From NCBI RefSeq assembly GCF_030539875.1, contig NZ_JAUNXI010000001.1, positions 1 to 64,000 on the forward strand: a DNA stretch of 64,000 bases, in the 5' to 3' direction. The position numbers and the translations under genes were made by a program. The notes below the pieces were generated by a model, which saw only the letters and a program-made list of their open reading frames with translations, ran no database searches and had not been told where the DNA came from. The DNA comes from Methanobrevibacter sp. (GTDB taxonomy: Archaea; Methanobacteriota; Methanobacteria; Methanobacteriales; Methanobacteriaceae). Below are positions 7,602 through 17,905 of this stretch, piece after piece. Positions within the stretch are counted from its first letter, which is position 1, and each line of letters opens with the position of its first letter.

Positions 7602-10100
7602 TTAATCCTCGTGTAATCTGCCTTCAATATAATTGCCTTTGTTAATGTAGGATTGTGAAAAGTCCATTATTTGGTATTTGTATTCGCTTAATTCTTCCGG
7701 AGTTTTATTTTTAAGGCTTTCGTTGTAAATTGACAATATCTGGCTTGTATATTTTTCATCAGAATATCTGCAATCAAGAATTAATGAATCAAGCCCTAAG
7801 TTTTTAATTTCATTCATTTCTTCAATTAAACATAAACAGTCCTTGTTGATAATGTGGCTTTGTCTATTGTAGTCGAAAAATACTTTGTATTTGAATTTTT
7901 TCCTTTTTTTATCTTCTAGAATTGCATAATCAGCATCATTTGAAATTATAAAGTCTTTTCCATCATTTAAATTAGTAAAATCGTCTTTACTTACGATTAC
8001 TTCTAAATTTCCATTGACAATCATTTCCAAATCAATATTTCTGTCATGGTTTTTAAGTACTAATTCTTTAATTTCATCACTTGAAAGTTCAGATGATAAA
8101 ATTAATGATTTAAATCCGGCTTCATTTAAATTGCGAACACAGAAACTGTTCCACACATTCAAATTATGATTTCCATAAATAGGACAATCAAATATTTCGC
8201 TCATTGCCGGAAAATCCCCCATTACAGAAATTATTATGCCTTCATCTTCAAGCTCTTTTATGATTTCACTACATCTTATTGCGTCTTCTTGTGAAATAAA
8301 TGATGATAATACCCAGACAAATTCAGTTTGCGCAGCCATCAAACTTCCTTTCTTTAAAATATCTTTAATATTTTTAAAGTAATCCTCAGGGTTATTGTAA
8401 TGGCAGGTTCCATCAAAATAAATTCGCTTCAACTCAAATCCTGATGTGGCTTTAATCTGTGAGAGGCTATCAATGAATATGGATAACTTCGGTGTTTTCT
8501 GTTTAATTTTGCCTTTGTCATTTTCATAGTCCTCTATAAACTTAGTCAAATTTTTTCTCACGGATTTTACTGATTTCTTTGTTGGAGTATAGTGATTTTT
8601 TAACATTTCAGTTGCAGTATTTAATATTTCTCGTCTGATTTGATTTATTTCACTAATCGGTATGAAAATGTCATTCGGCATATTGTTAAAACGGATATTT
8701 TCAATATAAAATGGGGTTTCACCAGTTTTTTTAAGCTGTTTTTCAATTGTTTCCTTGGAAACAGGTTTATTTTTGGCTTTTTCAAATTTATCCAATGTTT
8801 TGTGTCTGAAATTAATTAATTCATCATTCAGGTAATACTCAACTTTAGTAAATAGGTTTAGCTTTTCATCCCATGTTAGGGATAAGTTAATTCCGATATT
8901 ATTTTTAACGGTTTCCTTTTCAAATTGTTTTAGATACTCGTGTGTTGATTTTGAATAGCTTATAAATACTTCAGTTCCGATTTTGACAAGACGTGTTGTG
9001 TCTATTATGATTTCATTTTCGTCCTGTTTTATGATATTTTCTAAATAAATGCCTTTAATCTTGCCATTGTATTTAAATGCAATTCCATCTCCAGGTTCTA
9101 AAATAACTGGGATTTCTTTGTTTTTAATTTCAATTGTGACTTTTGTACCATCTATATTTGTTATATCTCCGATGTATAATCCTTCATGTCCTGAACTGCC
9201 TCTGCCCATTACATCTCCTGGTTCATCTCCCATCACATATCCGTTTGTGAAGTTTCTGTTAAATACGAGGTGTAGATCTTTTTTATAGTCTCCGGGATTT
9301 CCGTCGATGAGGTTTCTGTAACTGTTTACAATGGTTCCGATATAGTCTCCAGACTTCATTCTCCCTTCTAATTTGAGGGATTTGACTCCTGCATTGGAAA
9401 TTGCTTCTAAATTATTATATGTGGCTAAATCATGTGTCGAAAGCAAATATCCGTTTCCGATATTGTATCCTCTGTATTTTAGACGATATTCTCTTCTACA
9501 TGGCTGAGCGCAAGCTCCTCTGTTTCCGCTTCTTCCGCTATTGTAAGATGACATGTAACATTTTCCACTAACGCAGTAACATAATGCTCCATGACCAAAT
9601 ATCTCAATATCCATATCGATATTGTCTTTTTTAAGCTGATCATGTGTTTGTCTTATTTGTCCAATATTGATTTCTCTTGGCAAAACCACTCTTTTTATAT
9701 TGTTTTTATAGGCCCATTTAATCGAACTGTAATTGTTTAAACCCATTTGTGTTGATGCATGAACTTCCAAATCAGGAATTAAAGTTTTTAAAAGCCAAAT
9801 CAATCCGAAATCTTGTACAATTACTGCATCAACTCCGATTTGATATAATTTAAACAAATAATTTAATACATCAACCACTTCAAAGTTATTTACTAATGTA
9901 TTAACTGTTACGTGGACTTTGACACCATTTAAATGAGCATATTCAACTGCTTTTTCTATTTCTTCCATTGTAAAGTTCTTAGCATATGCTCTTGCCCCAT
10001 AATTTTGCCCGGCAATATAAACTGCATCTGCACCAGCATTAACTGCGATAACTAATACTTCATATGATCCGGCGGGAGCCAATAATTCTTCTAAAACCAT
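7602..10100 (-). CDS. U32-family protein (RlhA/collagenase-like), paralog B
   Basis: A protein of 832 residues with the same layout as the next gene in the operon: N-terminal LLAPAGSYEVLVIAVNAGAD barrel start, cysteines in GALCYCVSGKC and GACAQPCRR, then a long C-terminal DUF3656-like region. The pair is separated by two bases, indicating an old tandem duplication kept as an operon. The N-terminal halves are much more alike than the C-terminal halves, so the two probably act on different substrates or sites. The start follows AAGGTGT. It is divergent from the thymidylate kinase gene, with the two starts 80 bases apart. Confidence 0.8.
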   Translation of the reverse strand: MVLEELLAPAGSYEVLVIAVNAGADAVYIAGQNYGARAYAKNFTMEEIEKAVEYAHLNGVKVHVTVNTLVNNFEVVDVLNYLFKLYQIGVDAVIVQDFGLIWLLKTLIPDLEVHASTQMGLNNYSSIKWAYKNNIKRVVLPREINIGQIRQTHDQLKKDNIDMDIEIFGHGALCYCVSGKCYMSSYNSGRSGNRGACAQPCRREYRLKYRGYNIGNGYLLSTHDLATYNNLEAISNAGVKSLKLEGRMKSGDYIGTIVNSYRNLIDGNPGDYKKDLHLVFNRNFTNGYVMGDEPGDVMGRGSSGHEGLYIGDITNIDGTKVTIEIKNKEIPVILEPGDGIAFKYNGKIKGIYLENIIKQDENEIIIDTTRLVKIGTEVFISYSKSTHEYLKQFEKETVKNNIGINLSLTWDEKLNLFTKVEYYLNDELINFRHKTLDKFEKAKNKPVSKETIEKQLKKTGETPFYIENIRFNNMPNDIFIPISEINQIRREILNTATEMLKNHYTPTKKSVKSVRKNLTKFIEDYENDKGKIKQKTPKLSIFIDSLSQIKATSGFELKRIYFDGTCHYNNPEDYFKNIKDILKKGSLMAAQTEFVWVLSSFISQEDAIRCSEIIKELEDEGIIISVMGDFPAMSEIFDCPIYGNHNLNVWNSFCVRNLNEAGFKSLILSSELSSDEIKELVLKNHDRNIDLEMIVNGNLEVIVSKDDFTNLNDGKDFIISNDADYAILEDKKRKKFKYKVFFDYNRQSHIINKDCLCLIEEMNEIKNLGLDSLILDCRYSDEKYTSQILSIYNESLKNKTPEELSEYKYQIMDFSQSYINKGNYIEGRLHED

Positions 10101-10179
10101 TTTATTTTTACACCTTGTGTTTTATTCATTGATATCTTTATAATTAATTATATATTAAATTTAAAACATATTCTATTTT

Positions 10180-10758
10180 ATGTATATTGTATTTGAAGGA
10201 ATTGATGGTGCTGGAAAATCAACTCAAATTCAATTATTAAAAGAATGGCTTGAAGCTAACGGATTTAGAGTTGAAACATTAGTGGAACCAACAGATTCTG
10301 AAGTTGGAAAACTAATTAGGAAAATATTGCAACGTCCAGACGCAACAACAGACAGGGTTCAAAAAACATTAGGTCTTCTTTTTGCAGCGGATAGGATGTT
10401 AATTATGGACAAATTCGATGATAAATCGAAAATCATTATTTCGGACAGGTCATTTATTTCAAGTTTAGCATATCAAAAACCTGCTGATTGGATTGAAGTT
10501 TTAAATAAGTATGCTAAAAAACCGGATTTATTGATTTTGCTTGACTTGGATGTTAAAAAATCAGTTGCCAGAACCTCTGGTGAGGATACCTTTGAAAATG
10601 AGGAGTTTTTAGTTGAAGTTAAGGATAATTACTTAAAACTGGCTGAGAATTATACTCATGAAATAATAAATGCGAATAATGGTGTAAATAAAGTCTCTTC
10701 CGATATTAAAAAAACTGTGGCGCCATATGTGGGGTTATGCCCTGACTGTATACAATAA
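10180..10758 (+). CDS. tmk: Thymidylate kinase
   Basis: A protein of 192 residues that phosphorylates dTMP to dTDP. It has the P-loop GIDGAGKST at residues 7-15, the ISDRSFISSLAYQ segment (the DR(S/Y) motif), and a lid region near residues 130-150. The length fits the family. It has no ribosome binding site, but a TATA-like TTATATATTAA about 28 bases before the ATG suggests a leaderless transcript. It ends in CPDC, two cysteines at the extreme C-terminus whose role is unclear. Confidence 0.95.
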   Translation: MYIVFEGIDGAGKSTQIQLLKEWLEANGFRVETLVEPTDSEVGKLIRKILQRPDATTDRVQKTLGLLFAADRMLIMDKFDDKSKIIISDRSFISSLAYQKPADWIEVLNKYAKKPDLLILLDLDVKKSVARTSGEDTFENEEFLVEVKDNYLKLAENYTHEIINANNGVNKVSSDIKKTVAPYVGLCPDCIQ

Positions 10759-10767
10759 ATAAAAAAT

Positions 10768-10797
10768 AAAAGAGTTTAGTCTCTTTCTAACTCTTTT
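10768..10797. terminator. Bidirectional terminator between tmk and the tyrS operon
   Basis: AAAAGAGTT-T-AG and CTAACTCTTTT pair around a short loop, with A- and T-rich flanks. The left arm carries the stop codon of the minus-strand small gene. It can serve both convergent transcripts. Confidence 0.55.
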
Positions 10798-10985
10798 AAT
10801 CTTTCACGAATTGCATTTTCTAAGAATTCTTTTGCTTTTACAAGTTCGTCATATTCTCCGATAATTTTAGGTCCGAATTCGGTTTGTTCTAATTTTATAT
10901 CGAATTTTTCGAATGCATGAGCAAGCATCTGTTCGCCAACACCATTTGGCAAACCCATTTCAAATTCTTCTTTTTCTTCAACCAT
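10776..10985 (-). CDS. Small conserved acidic protein downstream of tyrS
   Basis: A protein of 69 residues that is rich in glutamate and has no recognised domain. It starts directly after the tyrS stop codon, and its ribosome binding site (GAGG) lies inside the last codons of tyrS, which argues that it is a real, translationally coupled gene. The pattern GEQMLAHAFEKF...YDELVKAKEFLENAIRERLK predicts two helices. It is the last gene of the aIF2-beta/NMD3/TyrS operon, so a role near translation is a guess from position only. Confidence 0.75.
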   Translation of the reverse strand: MVEEKEEFEMGLPNGVGEQMLAHAFEKFDIKLEQTEFGPKIIGEYDELVKAKEFLENAIRERLKELERD

Positions 10986-11948
10986 TTAATTTTCCTCCAT
11001 GTATTTTCTTACAGGGGCAAAGAATTCAATTAAGAAATCTTTTATCCCGTTTTTCAAATCCATCGGATGTAAGTTGCCTTCACCAAAGTCTTTAATCAGT
11101 TCGTCATGAGTAAGTTCTATGTCTCCACCAAATTTTTCAGGTCTTTTGATGAGCAGCTTTTCCTGATTCGGATAAACAAAAGTTTCTGCAATTTCAATCA
11201 TAGGATTTCCTTCAATTTCACCCTGAGGGCAGTAGCTTTTATTGATTTTTTTAGCAATTTCTTCAGCGGAGTCATCTACTGCAATATAGTTTCCTTTACT
11301 TGAAGACATTTTTGCATCTCCGTCAAGACCGTGCAATAATGGTGTGTGAATACAGACCGGCACATTTTCACCAATTTTTTCTAAGTTTTCACGTGCCAAC
11401 ATCTGAATTTTTCGCTGTTCCATTCCTCCAAGGGCAATATCTACATTAAGTGCCGCCATATCGACAGTTTGCATAATTGGGTAAACTACACTAGCTACTT
11501 TAGGATTGTCGTCTGCACGACTTACCTGATCCATACTTCTCCTTGCTCTTTTTAAAGTAGTCATAGTGGCCAGTTTATAAACTTTATCAGTATAATCAGG
11601 GTCTAGCTGGAATGTTGAACCGTAAACATATTCTGTGGTTTCATCAAGACCAAGAGCTTGGAAACATTTTTTATTGTACTCTGCTGTTTCTGCAATTTCT
11701 TCAACAGTTCCTTTTTCATTTAAAAATGCATGGTAATCTGCTAAAAGGATTTTAATTTTAAATCCTAATTTTTGCAACTGTTTAAGTTTTTGTACAGTTA
11801 CTGCATGTCCTAAATGTATTTTTCCGGAAGGTTCATAACCTGTATAAGCTATAGGTTCATCTTTACTGAGCACTTCATTTAGTTCTTTTTCATCTATAAC
11901 TTCCAAGGTTCCTTCTTTGATTAACTGAATTTTTTCTTCAATATTCAT
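10986..11948 (-). CDS. tyrS: Tyrosyl-tRNA synthetase
   Basis: A protein of 320 residues, the archaeal/eukaryotic TyrRS size. It has the class I HIGH-type motif in GKIHLGHAV near residues 41-50 and the KMSSS motif in [10 protein letters not shown] near residues 200-210. The frame is open to a TTG ten codons upstream, but the ATG at 11948 with AGTGAT before it gives the conserved start [10 protein letters not shown]. Eight bases separate it from the upstream NMD3 gene, so both are in one operon of translation genes. Confidence 0.95.
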   Translation of the reverse strand: MNIEEKIQLIKEGTLEVIDEKELNEVLSKDEPIAYTGYEPSGKIHLGHAVTVQKLKQLQKLGFKIKILLADYHAFLNEKGTVEEIAETAEYNKKCFQALGLDETTEYVYGSTFQLDPDYTDKVYKLATMTTLKRARRSMDQVSRADDNPKVASVVYPIMQTVDMAALNVDIALGGMEQRKIQMLARENLEKIGENVPVCIHTPLLHGLDGDAKMSSSKGNYIAVDDSAEEIAKKINKSYCPQGEIEGNPMIEIAETFVYPNQEKLLIKRPEKFGGDIELTHDELIKDFGEGNLHPMDLKNGIKDFLIEFFAPVRKYMEEN

Positions 11949-11956
11949 TTTATCAC

Positions 11957-13000
11957 TTAGTTTAGTAAATATGTGCAATTATCAATTTTTATAAGTTTTA
12001 TTTCATCTCCAATATTATAATCTGCGAATTTTTCTTTCATTTCTAAATCAACAGCCCCATAATCGGCAGGATCTAAGATTTGGATAATGCTTGGAGACAT
12101 TGAGATTATTGTTGTTGTTTGAATATCTGACGCTTTTTTGACAAGTGAAATTTTTTCTATATTCTTTAAAGGAATATTCTGCTTTTTGTTTGTATCAATA
12201 TCTTCTCCAACAATCCTGTTTTTATCGATATTGTTTACTTGGATTATCTTATTTTCATATTTAACAAAATCATTAATTTCAAATTCAGGAATTCTAACTG
12301 AAATCCAAATTCTGTAAAGTCCTTTTCCGGTAGACTTATCTTCGCTAATAAGTCTTGGTGATTCCTTAATTACTCCACCAAACTCTTCTTTTAAAGCTTC
12401 AGCAACCTTTCTGCCGCTCTTTAAAGAACCGATGTAATAATCATAACCTTCTTTGAGTTTTGCAATTTGAGGACAGTAAGCCAGTTTGTCGCTTTTGTAT
12501 TGTTTTATTAAGGTTTTTTCAACAATATCATCAGCTTTTTCATATTCTTCTTTTTTTATTTCTCTTTTATCTGCTCTAAATTGAATAACTGATTCGTAAT
12601 AGCCGGACTGCAATTTGCTGCATGTAGGACAAACTGTTTTTAAGATTTTAACTTCAGTTTCTTTGGTCTCTTCAATTTGAGTTTTTTGAACTTCACCAAC
12701 AATCTCTACGTAACATTTTGCTATCGTACCTTTCATCTGATCGATTTCAAGATTAATAATTTCATTTGAAACTTCATCAGCAATTTTTATGTTTCTCTCA
12801 AGTGCTCTGTAGATTATTTCTTCTTCGGGAATGTTTTCTTCACTCCATTTTCCCTCTTCAAGTTTACTGTTGCAATGGCTGCATATTTGAACTTCAATTC
12901 TTTTTGGCAGTTCAATCATCTGGAAATCTTTTAAAAAGCAGTCAATACAGATGTTGCCGACCATTTCTTTATCAGTACTTCCGCACTCCGGACAAAACAT
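11957..13000 (-). CDS. NMD3-family 60S/50S assembly protein
   Basis: A protein of 347 residues related to eukaryotic NMD3, the adaptor for nuclear export of the large subunit. In archaea it is thought to act in large-subunit assembly. It starts with zinc fingers MFCPECGS...CIDC, then CSHC and CPTC pairs, then the OB/SH3-like core. The frame extends 25 codons upstream, but that stretch is hydrophobic and lacks homology features; the ATG at 13000 puts the zinc finger at the N-terminus, as in the family. It lies between aIF2-beta and TyrRS. Confidence 0.88.
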   Translation of the reverse strand: MFCPECGSTDKEMVGNICIDCFLKDFQMIELPKRIEVQICSHCNSKLEEGKWSEENIPEEEIIYRALERNIKIADEVSNEIINLEIDQMKGTIAKCYVEIVGEVQKTQIEETKETEVKILKTVCPTCSKLQSGYYESVIQFRADKREIKKEEYEKADDIVEKTLIKQYKSDKLAYCPQIAKLKEGYDYYIGSLKSGRKVAEALKEEFGGVIKESPRLISEDKSTGKGLYRIWISVRIPEFEINDFVKYENKIIQVNNIDKNRIVGEDIDTNKKQNIPLKNIEKISLVKKASDIQTTTIISMSPSIIQILDPADYGAVDLEMKEKFADYNIGDEIKLIKIDNCTYLLN

Positions 13001-13032
13001 GGTATCAATAAAAATAAGTAAAAAAAGGTAAA

Positions 13033-13440
13033 TTATAATGTTTTTAAAGGCGCTGTAGCACCGCATGCAGCACATTTAAGTAGGAATATTCTACCTTCTC
13101 TAATAATTCTTGTATCTGGTCTGTTACATTCGTGGCAAATTACGTATTTGTCCACATAATCTTCAATTCTTTCATTAATTAAATAATGAGTAAATTTACC
13201 TTGCAAAATTGCTCTTTGACCTTCAATATTTCCTGCTGTACCTAATTCCCTCATTATGAATTTTAATAGGTGTTGAGGGTCTCTATTTAGGCCTTCTGCA
13301 ACGTCTTTAAAGTTTTTAATAAATGTTCTATTACCTTGGATATCTGAATAAGCTTTAGGAATTTTGAATCTTTTGTGTTCAAATACTTCAGGAGGTAATT
13401 GGTCAATTGCTCTTTCTAATAAATCTTCGTATTTTTCCAT
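13033..13440 (-). CDS. eif2b: Translation initiation factor aIF2 subunit beta
   Basis: A protein of 135 residues, the normal archaeal size. The C-terminal zinc ribbon is visible as CHECNRPD...LLKCAACGA, after the conserved core [21 protein letters not shown]. It is part of the heterotrimer that delivers initiator Met-tRNA to the ribosome. The start has a GGAGAGA site, with TATA-like sequence further upstream. It is the first gene of an operon that continues with NMD3, TyrRS and a small protein. Confidence 0.95.
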   Translation of the reverse strand: MEKYEDLLERAIDQLPPEVFEHKRFKIPKAYSDIQGNRTFIKNFKDVAEGLNRDPQHLLKFIMRELGTAGNIEGQRAILQGKFTHYLINERIEDYVDKYVICHECNRPDTRIIREGRIFLLKCAACGATAPLKTL

Positions 13441-13982
13441 TTTATCTCTCCGTGAAAATTAGTATAGGTATAATATATTAAATTTTATTTTAATCCTTTA
13501 TTAATGTATTGTTGGTTGGGTCTTGTTGAAGTTTCATCTTCGGAATTTGGTCAATTAATCGATGTTGTAAACCAGTGTTTTTTTGTCTTGTTTATTTATT
13601 ATGTGGTCTTAAGCATTTTATTTTATTTCTTCATGAACCTTTTAGTTTTATTGTGCTGAATAGGATTTTTATATTATTCTCTTTTAAATGAATTTCTTTT
13701 TGATATGTTTTAAGACTTAATCGTTACTGTCTGCAGTATTTGAAGAGGGATTTGGGAAGTATCTAATCTGGCGATTTCCTTCTTCTCCCATCAGGGTTAT
13801 TTGTACTGTATGTTTTGTATGTTATTGTGGATTGGTGTTTGCATTTTTTTTTTAAGATTCTTATTGGTGTTATTTCAATTTTCAGGTTATTTTTAAAGAT
13901 TTTTGCTTATTATAAATGGAGCATTATTGCCGTCGAAGTAATATGAATCAGGTTATATTGAATTTTATAAAAAAAGAATAGG
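13441..13982. other. Long AT-rich spacer between mcm and aIF2-beta
   Basis: About 540 bases without a convincing frame on either strand. The right-hand end of the aIF2-beta gene side holds its promoter (TAATATATTATACC on the minus strand near 13470-13485). A patch near 13738-13800 is richer in GC, but I find no stable fold or known RNA motif in it. An unannotated small RNA cannot be excluded. Confidence 0.4.
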
Positions 13983-14005
13983 TTTTTAGACTGGACGTCT
14001 AAAAA
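13983..14005 (-). terminator. Terminator of mcm
   Basis: TTTTTAGAC and GTCTAAAAA form a perfect 9-bp stem around TGGAC. It lies 27 bases beyond the stop codon of mcm and is followed on the minus strand by a T-rich stretch. Confidence 0.65.
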
Positions 14006-14031
14006 TCCGTTATTTGATTATGTATTTATGT

Positions 14032-16044
14032 TTAGTTGTCTACGAGCCTGAAGTATCCGTTAGTCGGCTGGTAAATAACTCCTTTCTGGATTAGGTTTTT
14101 AATAATCTGTTCGGTTTTATCTTCACTTAATCCATATTTGTCGCTCATATTGGATATTAATACATTTGAAGGAGCTTGTCCAGCATATTCTTCCTCAAGA
14201 AGTTTGATTTCATCAGTAACTCTTTGTATTTTGTCCCTATCTGATTTAGGTGTTCCTCCACTTACGATATCTGCGTCGATTTCTCCAGTTTCAGGATCAA
14301 CACCAACTTCTTTAAGACATGCCATTTGCAGTCTCACAGCTTTTTCAGCATCTTCCTTATCAACAGTTTCTTTAAGTTTAATTTTAGCGCTGGCTTCTGA
14401 GAGACGGATAATAGCTTCAAGTTGTCTTGCAGTAATTGGAACCGGGCCCTGTTCATCAGGATTGCTGTTCCTTGTGCTTACATAGAACTCTTTTAAAACT
14501 TCATTTGCTTCATCAGTTAATTTTGGATTGATGTTCTTACGGGCATATGCAATGTATTTTCTAAGCAATTCAGGTTCAATTTCATAATTAACAGTATTTT
14601 CCTGGTGAGTTTTTAAAATGTGTTCTGCTAATTTTGAATCGTTTTCTCTGCTTGGCTTATCTTCAATTACAAAAATTAAATCGAAACGGGAAATAATCGG
14701 AGCAGGAAGATCAATCTGTTCTGCAAGAACTTTGTATCTGTCAAATCTTCCAAATTTAGGGTTTGCAGCAGCAAGCACGGAACATCTGGAATTTAATGTT
14801 GCCATAATTCCTGCTTTTGCAATACTTACTGTTTGCTGTTCTAAAGCTTCGTGAAGTGCAGACCGGTCTTCGGACCTCATTTTATCAAGTTCGTCAACAC
14901 AAACGTTACCTTGGTCTCCAAGCACTAATGCACCTGCTTCAAGTGACCATCCGCCAAGCTCGTCTCTTACAGCGGCAGCTGTTAAACCTGCGCCGGTTGT
15001 ACCTTTACCACTTGTATAAATACTTCTTGGCGCTAATCTTGAGACATATTTTAATATTTGTGATTTACCGATACCCGGGTCCCCAACAATAAGAATGTGG
15101 ATGTCTCCTCTTAATTTAGTTTCATCTTCAAGCTGTTTTGCAGATCCTCCGAATAATTGCAGAGCAATAGCTTCTTTTACATCCCTGTAACCTCTGATTG
15201 AAGGGGCCGTTGATTTGATGATTTTATCGTAAATGTTGGAGTCTTTTGATAATTCAATAATTTTTTCCTCATCTTCTTCTGAGAGGTGCAATTCTTCAAA
15301 TTCCTGTTCAAGAGGTTCAATGTAATTTACATAAATATAATTTTTAAATTTGCCGCTTCTCTCTTCTCTAAATGTTTTTAATGTCCCTGTGATTCTTACT
15401 TTGTCTCCGGGATTTAATTTATCTACTAAATCGTCTTCTAAAATCATTAACATTTGTTTAGGCTCAGTTCCTCCGGATAAATTCTCTAACGGTTCTTGCA
15501 TTCTTGCAGTTTGTGTGTCAATGTATCGGGATTCCTCTTGAAGCAGCCTAAATGACCTTCCACCACATTCGCTACATAATGAAGGTTCTATTATTTTATT
15601 CCCTGAGCTTTGTTCAACTTCATGCAACCTCATACATCCTCTACATTCGAAAACACCGGTTTCAATACGTGGTCTTATTTCATCGGTTTTTCTCACAATT
15701 CCGTCTGCTGAAACAAATGTTCCAATATATTTGCTTAAAAGATTTTTTAATGGGATGATGTTACTTAGATTTTCAAAACGAATGTTGATATCTGCGTCCT
15801 TAACAAGAGGGTCAATATTTTTTATAGCTATTTTGGCAGCTTCCATGACCTCTTCCGGTTTGTCGATTAATAAATCAGCCAAGTCGGGATCAAATATTTC
15901 CAATGTCCTGTAATCCACATTTAGCGATCGTTCATCAGGATATTTCTCAAGTATTTTAAATACATCATCTTTATAAGATGTGGCAAAAAATTCTTCAAAT
16001 TTTGCAATTGATGTTTGTGATTTAGTAGTCGAATTCATTATCAT
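14032..16044 (-). CDS. mcm: MCM replicative DNA helicase
   Basis: A protein of 670 residues, the normal archaeal MCM length. The N-terminal zinc-binding cysteines are CRGCMRL and CSECGG. The AAA core has Walker [10 protein letters not shown], Walker B CVDELDKM and the arginine-finger motif SRFDLIF, followed by a C-terminal winged helix. It unwinds DNA as a hexamer at the fork. The start is ATG 16044 or ATG 16038; no ribosome binding site precedes either. It is a single gene with its own terminator. No intein is present at the usual Walker A insertion site. Confidence 0.97.
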   Translation of the reverse strand: MIMNSTTKSQTSIAKFEEFFATSYKDDVFKILEKYPDERSLNVDYRTLEIFDPDLADLLIDKPEEVMEAAKIAIKNIDPLVKDADINIRFENLSNIIPLKNLLSKYIGTFVSADGIVRKTDEIRPRIETGVFECRGCMRLHEVEQSSGNKIIEPSLCSECGGRSFRLLQEESRYIDTQTARMQEPLENLSGGTEPKQMLMILEDDLVDKLNPGDKVRITGTLKTFREERSGKFKNYIYVNYIEPLEQEFEELHLSEEDEEKIIELSKDSNIYDKIIKSTAPSIRGYRDVKEAIALQLFGGSAKQLEDETKLRGDIHILIVGDPGIGKSQILKYVSRLAPRSIYTSGKGTTGAGLTAAAVRDELGGWSLEAGALVLGDQGNVCVDELDKMRSEDRSALHEALEQQTVSIAKAGIMATLNSRCSVLAAANPKFGRFDRYKVLAEQIDLPAPIISRFDLIFVIEDKPSRENDSKLAEHILKTHQENTVNYEIEPELLRKYIAYARKNINPKLTDEANEVLKEFYVSTRNSNPDEQGPVPITARQLEAIIRLSEASAKIKLKETVDKEDAEKAVRLQMACLKEVGVDPETGEIDADIVSGGTPKSDRDKIQRVTDEIKLLEEEYAGQAPSNVLISNMSDKYGLSEDKTEQIIKNLIQKGVIYQPTNGYFRLVDN

Positions 16045-16163
16045 ATTATTTTTTTTTCATTGTTAAAAAAAATTTTGTTATTGGTGTTGCATCAATAAAA
16101 ATTTATATACTAAGAATTTATATACTATAATCTGATAATTTTATTAAATTATGTGAGGATAAT

Positions 16164-16583
16164 ATGAGAAAATCTAGACTAAGTTTATTTAAATCTACTT
16201 CTATGATGATTTCTGTTGTTGGAATCATAATGATAATATCAACAATTATTGTAGTGGCGTATGTAGGATATAGTATAGTTTCATCCAGCATTACAAACGA
16301 TATATCCTCTGGAACACAGTATGATGAACTTGCTCAGCTTAAATCAGAATATCAGAATTTGTCTGTAAAATTTGATGATATTAAACCAACTTATTATGCT
16401 GGCGGTTCTGATGATGTGAAAGTTTATAATGATGCTAAATTGGAGCTGACACGGGCAAATTCAGCAATTGAAAATGTTCAAAGTGCTTTAGATGCAAATA
16501 AACCATCCAACGATGTTGACAGCAGAATTGTTTTTGCTAAAGAAAAACTCAAAGCAGCTCAAGATGCTTACAATACTTTATAA
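16164..16583 (+). CDS. Membrane-anchored coiled-coil protein
   Basis: A protein of 139 residues that I do not recognise. It has a basic N-terminus (MRKSRLSLFK), one hydrophobic segment at about residues 14-42, then an exposed helical part with heptad-like spacing (residues 55-75 and 90-137). The topology suggests a tail on the outside of the cell, or an inside-out anchor. The start has a GTGAGGAT site. It converges with rlmE two bases away. Codon use looks like its neighbours. Confidence 0.7.
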   Translation: MRKSRLSLFKSTSMMISVVGIIMIISTIIVVAYVGYSIVSSSITNDISSGTQYDELAQLKSEYQNLSVKFDDIKPTYYAGGSDDVKVYNDAKLELTRANSAIENVQSALDANKPSNDVDSRIVFAKEKLKAAQDAYNTL

Positions 16584-16585
16584 TA

Positions 16586-17215
16586 TTATTTTTTTCCTCT
16601 TTTTTTATTAGGCATATATTCTAAGCCCACAACATACATTTCAGAACTTTTTTTACGTGATGATGCAGGTTTGGTTGTTCGCACATGTCTGAATTTGCCT
16701 TTAATGGAATCCAGCATGTTTTTATATTCTGGCCCCTGAAATACTTTCATTACAAGATTTCCTTTTTCCTCCAGGATATTTTCAGCTATTTCAATTACAA
16801 CATTAACTAAATCAATTGATCTGAGCTGGTCAATATTTTTGATTCCGCACAGTGAAGGTGATGCATCAGACATTACTACTTTGGCCTTTCCTCCAATAAT
16901 GTCCATAATTTTTCCCTGAACTTCGGGGGTTGTAAAGTCTCCCCTAATTCCATAATAGTTTTCTTCATGGAATTTTCTAAAGCTGTTTAAGTCCACTCCT
17001 ACAACAATTCCTTCTTCGCCAACTTTTTCCAGGGCAACTTGTGACCATCCTCCGGGTGCGGCTCCAAGGTCAACAACCGTATTTCCTTCTTTTATGATTT
17101 TGTATTTTTTATCAAGCTGTTTGAGTTTATATGATGCTCTTGAACGGTATTCCTCTTTTTTAGCTTTTTTATAATAAGGGTCATTATGTTTTTCCATTTG
17201 CCATTTACTTCCCAT
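16586..17215 (-). CDS. rlmE: RrmJ/FtsJ-family ribosomal RNA 2'-O-methyltransferase
   Basis: A protein of 209 residues. It has the SAM-binding motif [13 protein letters not shown] and the K-D-K-E catalytic set ([28 protein letters not shown]). In bacteria the enzyme methylates U2552 in the A-loop of 23S rRNA, and archaeal members are assumed to do the same. The frame is open 18 codons further upstream, but the ATG at 17215 has a GAGGGATT site and gives the usual N-terminus. Its start follows the upstream phosphoesterase stop codon by one base, so the two are co-transcribed. Confidence 0.92.
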   Translation of the reverse strand: MGSKWQMEKHNDPYYKKAKKEEYRSRASYKLKQLDKKYKIIKEGNTVVDLGAAPGGWSQVALEKVGEEGIVVGVDLNSFRKFHEENYYGIRGDFTTPEVQGKIMDIIGGKAKVVMSDASPSLCGIKNIDQLRSIDLVNVVIEIAENILEEKGNLVMKVFQGPEYKNMLDSIKGKFRHVRTTKPASSRKKSSEMYVVGLEYMPNKKRGKK

Positions 17216-17216
17216 T

Positions 17217-17747
17217 CTAATCCCTCTCATATTGGTCAAAATCAAGGGCACTGCAGACAGGTGCTCCAATTTTAACTATGTCTACATCCACTTCTTTTTC
17301 ATTAATTTCAAGTAACATTACAGTCCTATCTGCAAGTCTCGGCACAATAGGGCTTCCAGGATTTAAAAGCAAAACATTTTCAATCTGTTCGATTTTTGGC
17401 TGGTGTGAATGTCCTGAAACTAAAATGTCCGCATTTAGTTCTCTTGCAAGATACAATAATTGTTGAGTATCTGCTCTTGGATAAACTTCTCCATGTACCA
17501 AACCGATTCTCAATTCTTCCACTTCAATTATCCTGGCTTTTGGGAGTTTAATTCCATTCACCCTATCCATATTTCCCTGAACTGCCATAACTGGAGCTAT
17601 TTTTTCTAATTCTTCTATAACTTCCGGTGAAGTTAAATCACCGGCATGTAATATTAACTCAACATCTTTAAATGAATCAATTACTTTTTGGGGAATTTCT
17701 TTTGCCCTGTCTGGAATGTGTGTGTCTGAAATTAAACCAATTAACAT
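17217..17747 (-). CDS. YfcE/MJ0936-type metallophosphoesterase
   Basis: A protein of 176 residues. The calcineurin-like metal motifs are all present: SDTHIPD, LHAGDLT, QGNMD, LVHGEVY and GHSHQP. Family members hydrolyse phosphodiesters with Mn or Ni; the cellular substrate is unknown. The start has an AGGATTGA site. It is the first gene of a two-gene operon with rlmE. Confidence 0.9.
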   Translation of the reverse strand: MLIGLISDTHIPDRAKEIPQKVIDSFKDVELILHAGDLTSPEVIEELEKIAPVMAVQGNMDRVNGIKLPKARIIEVEELRIGLVHGEVYPRADTQQLLYLARELNADILVSGHSHQPKIEQIENVLLLNPGSPIVPRLADRTVMLLEINEKEVDVDIVKIGAPVCSALDFDQYERD

Positions 17748-17905
17748 TATTTTTCAATCCTTTTTTTTAATTTATCTATTTGTATATTATCCTTTTTAAT
17801 TATATTTAATTTGTACAATAAAGTTCATGCTAAATTCAAATACAAAATATTATAAATTCAGTTAAATATATATAATATTATCATTCTTTTTAGGAGAACG
17901 ATAAA

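Noticed and set aside
13441-13982. A hidden gene in the 540-base gap near aIF2-beta
   Set aside because: All frames are short or full of stops, and no family pattern was seen.
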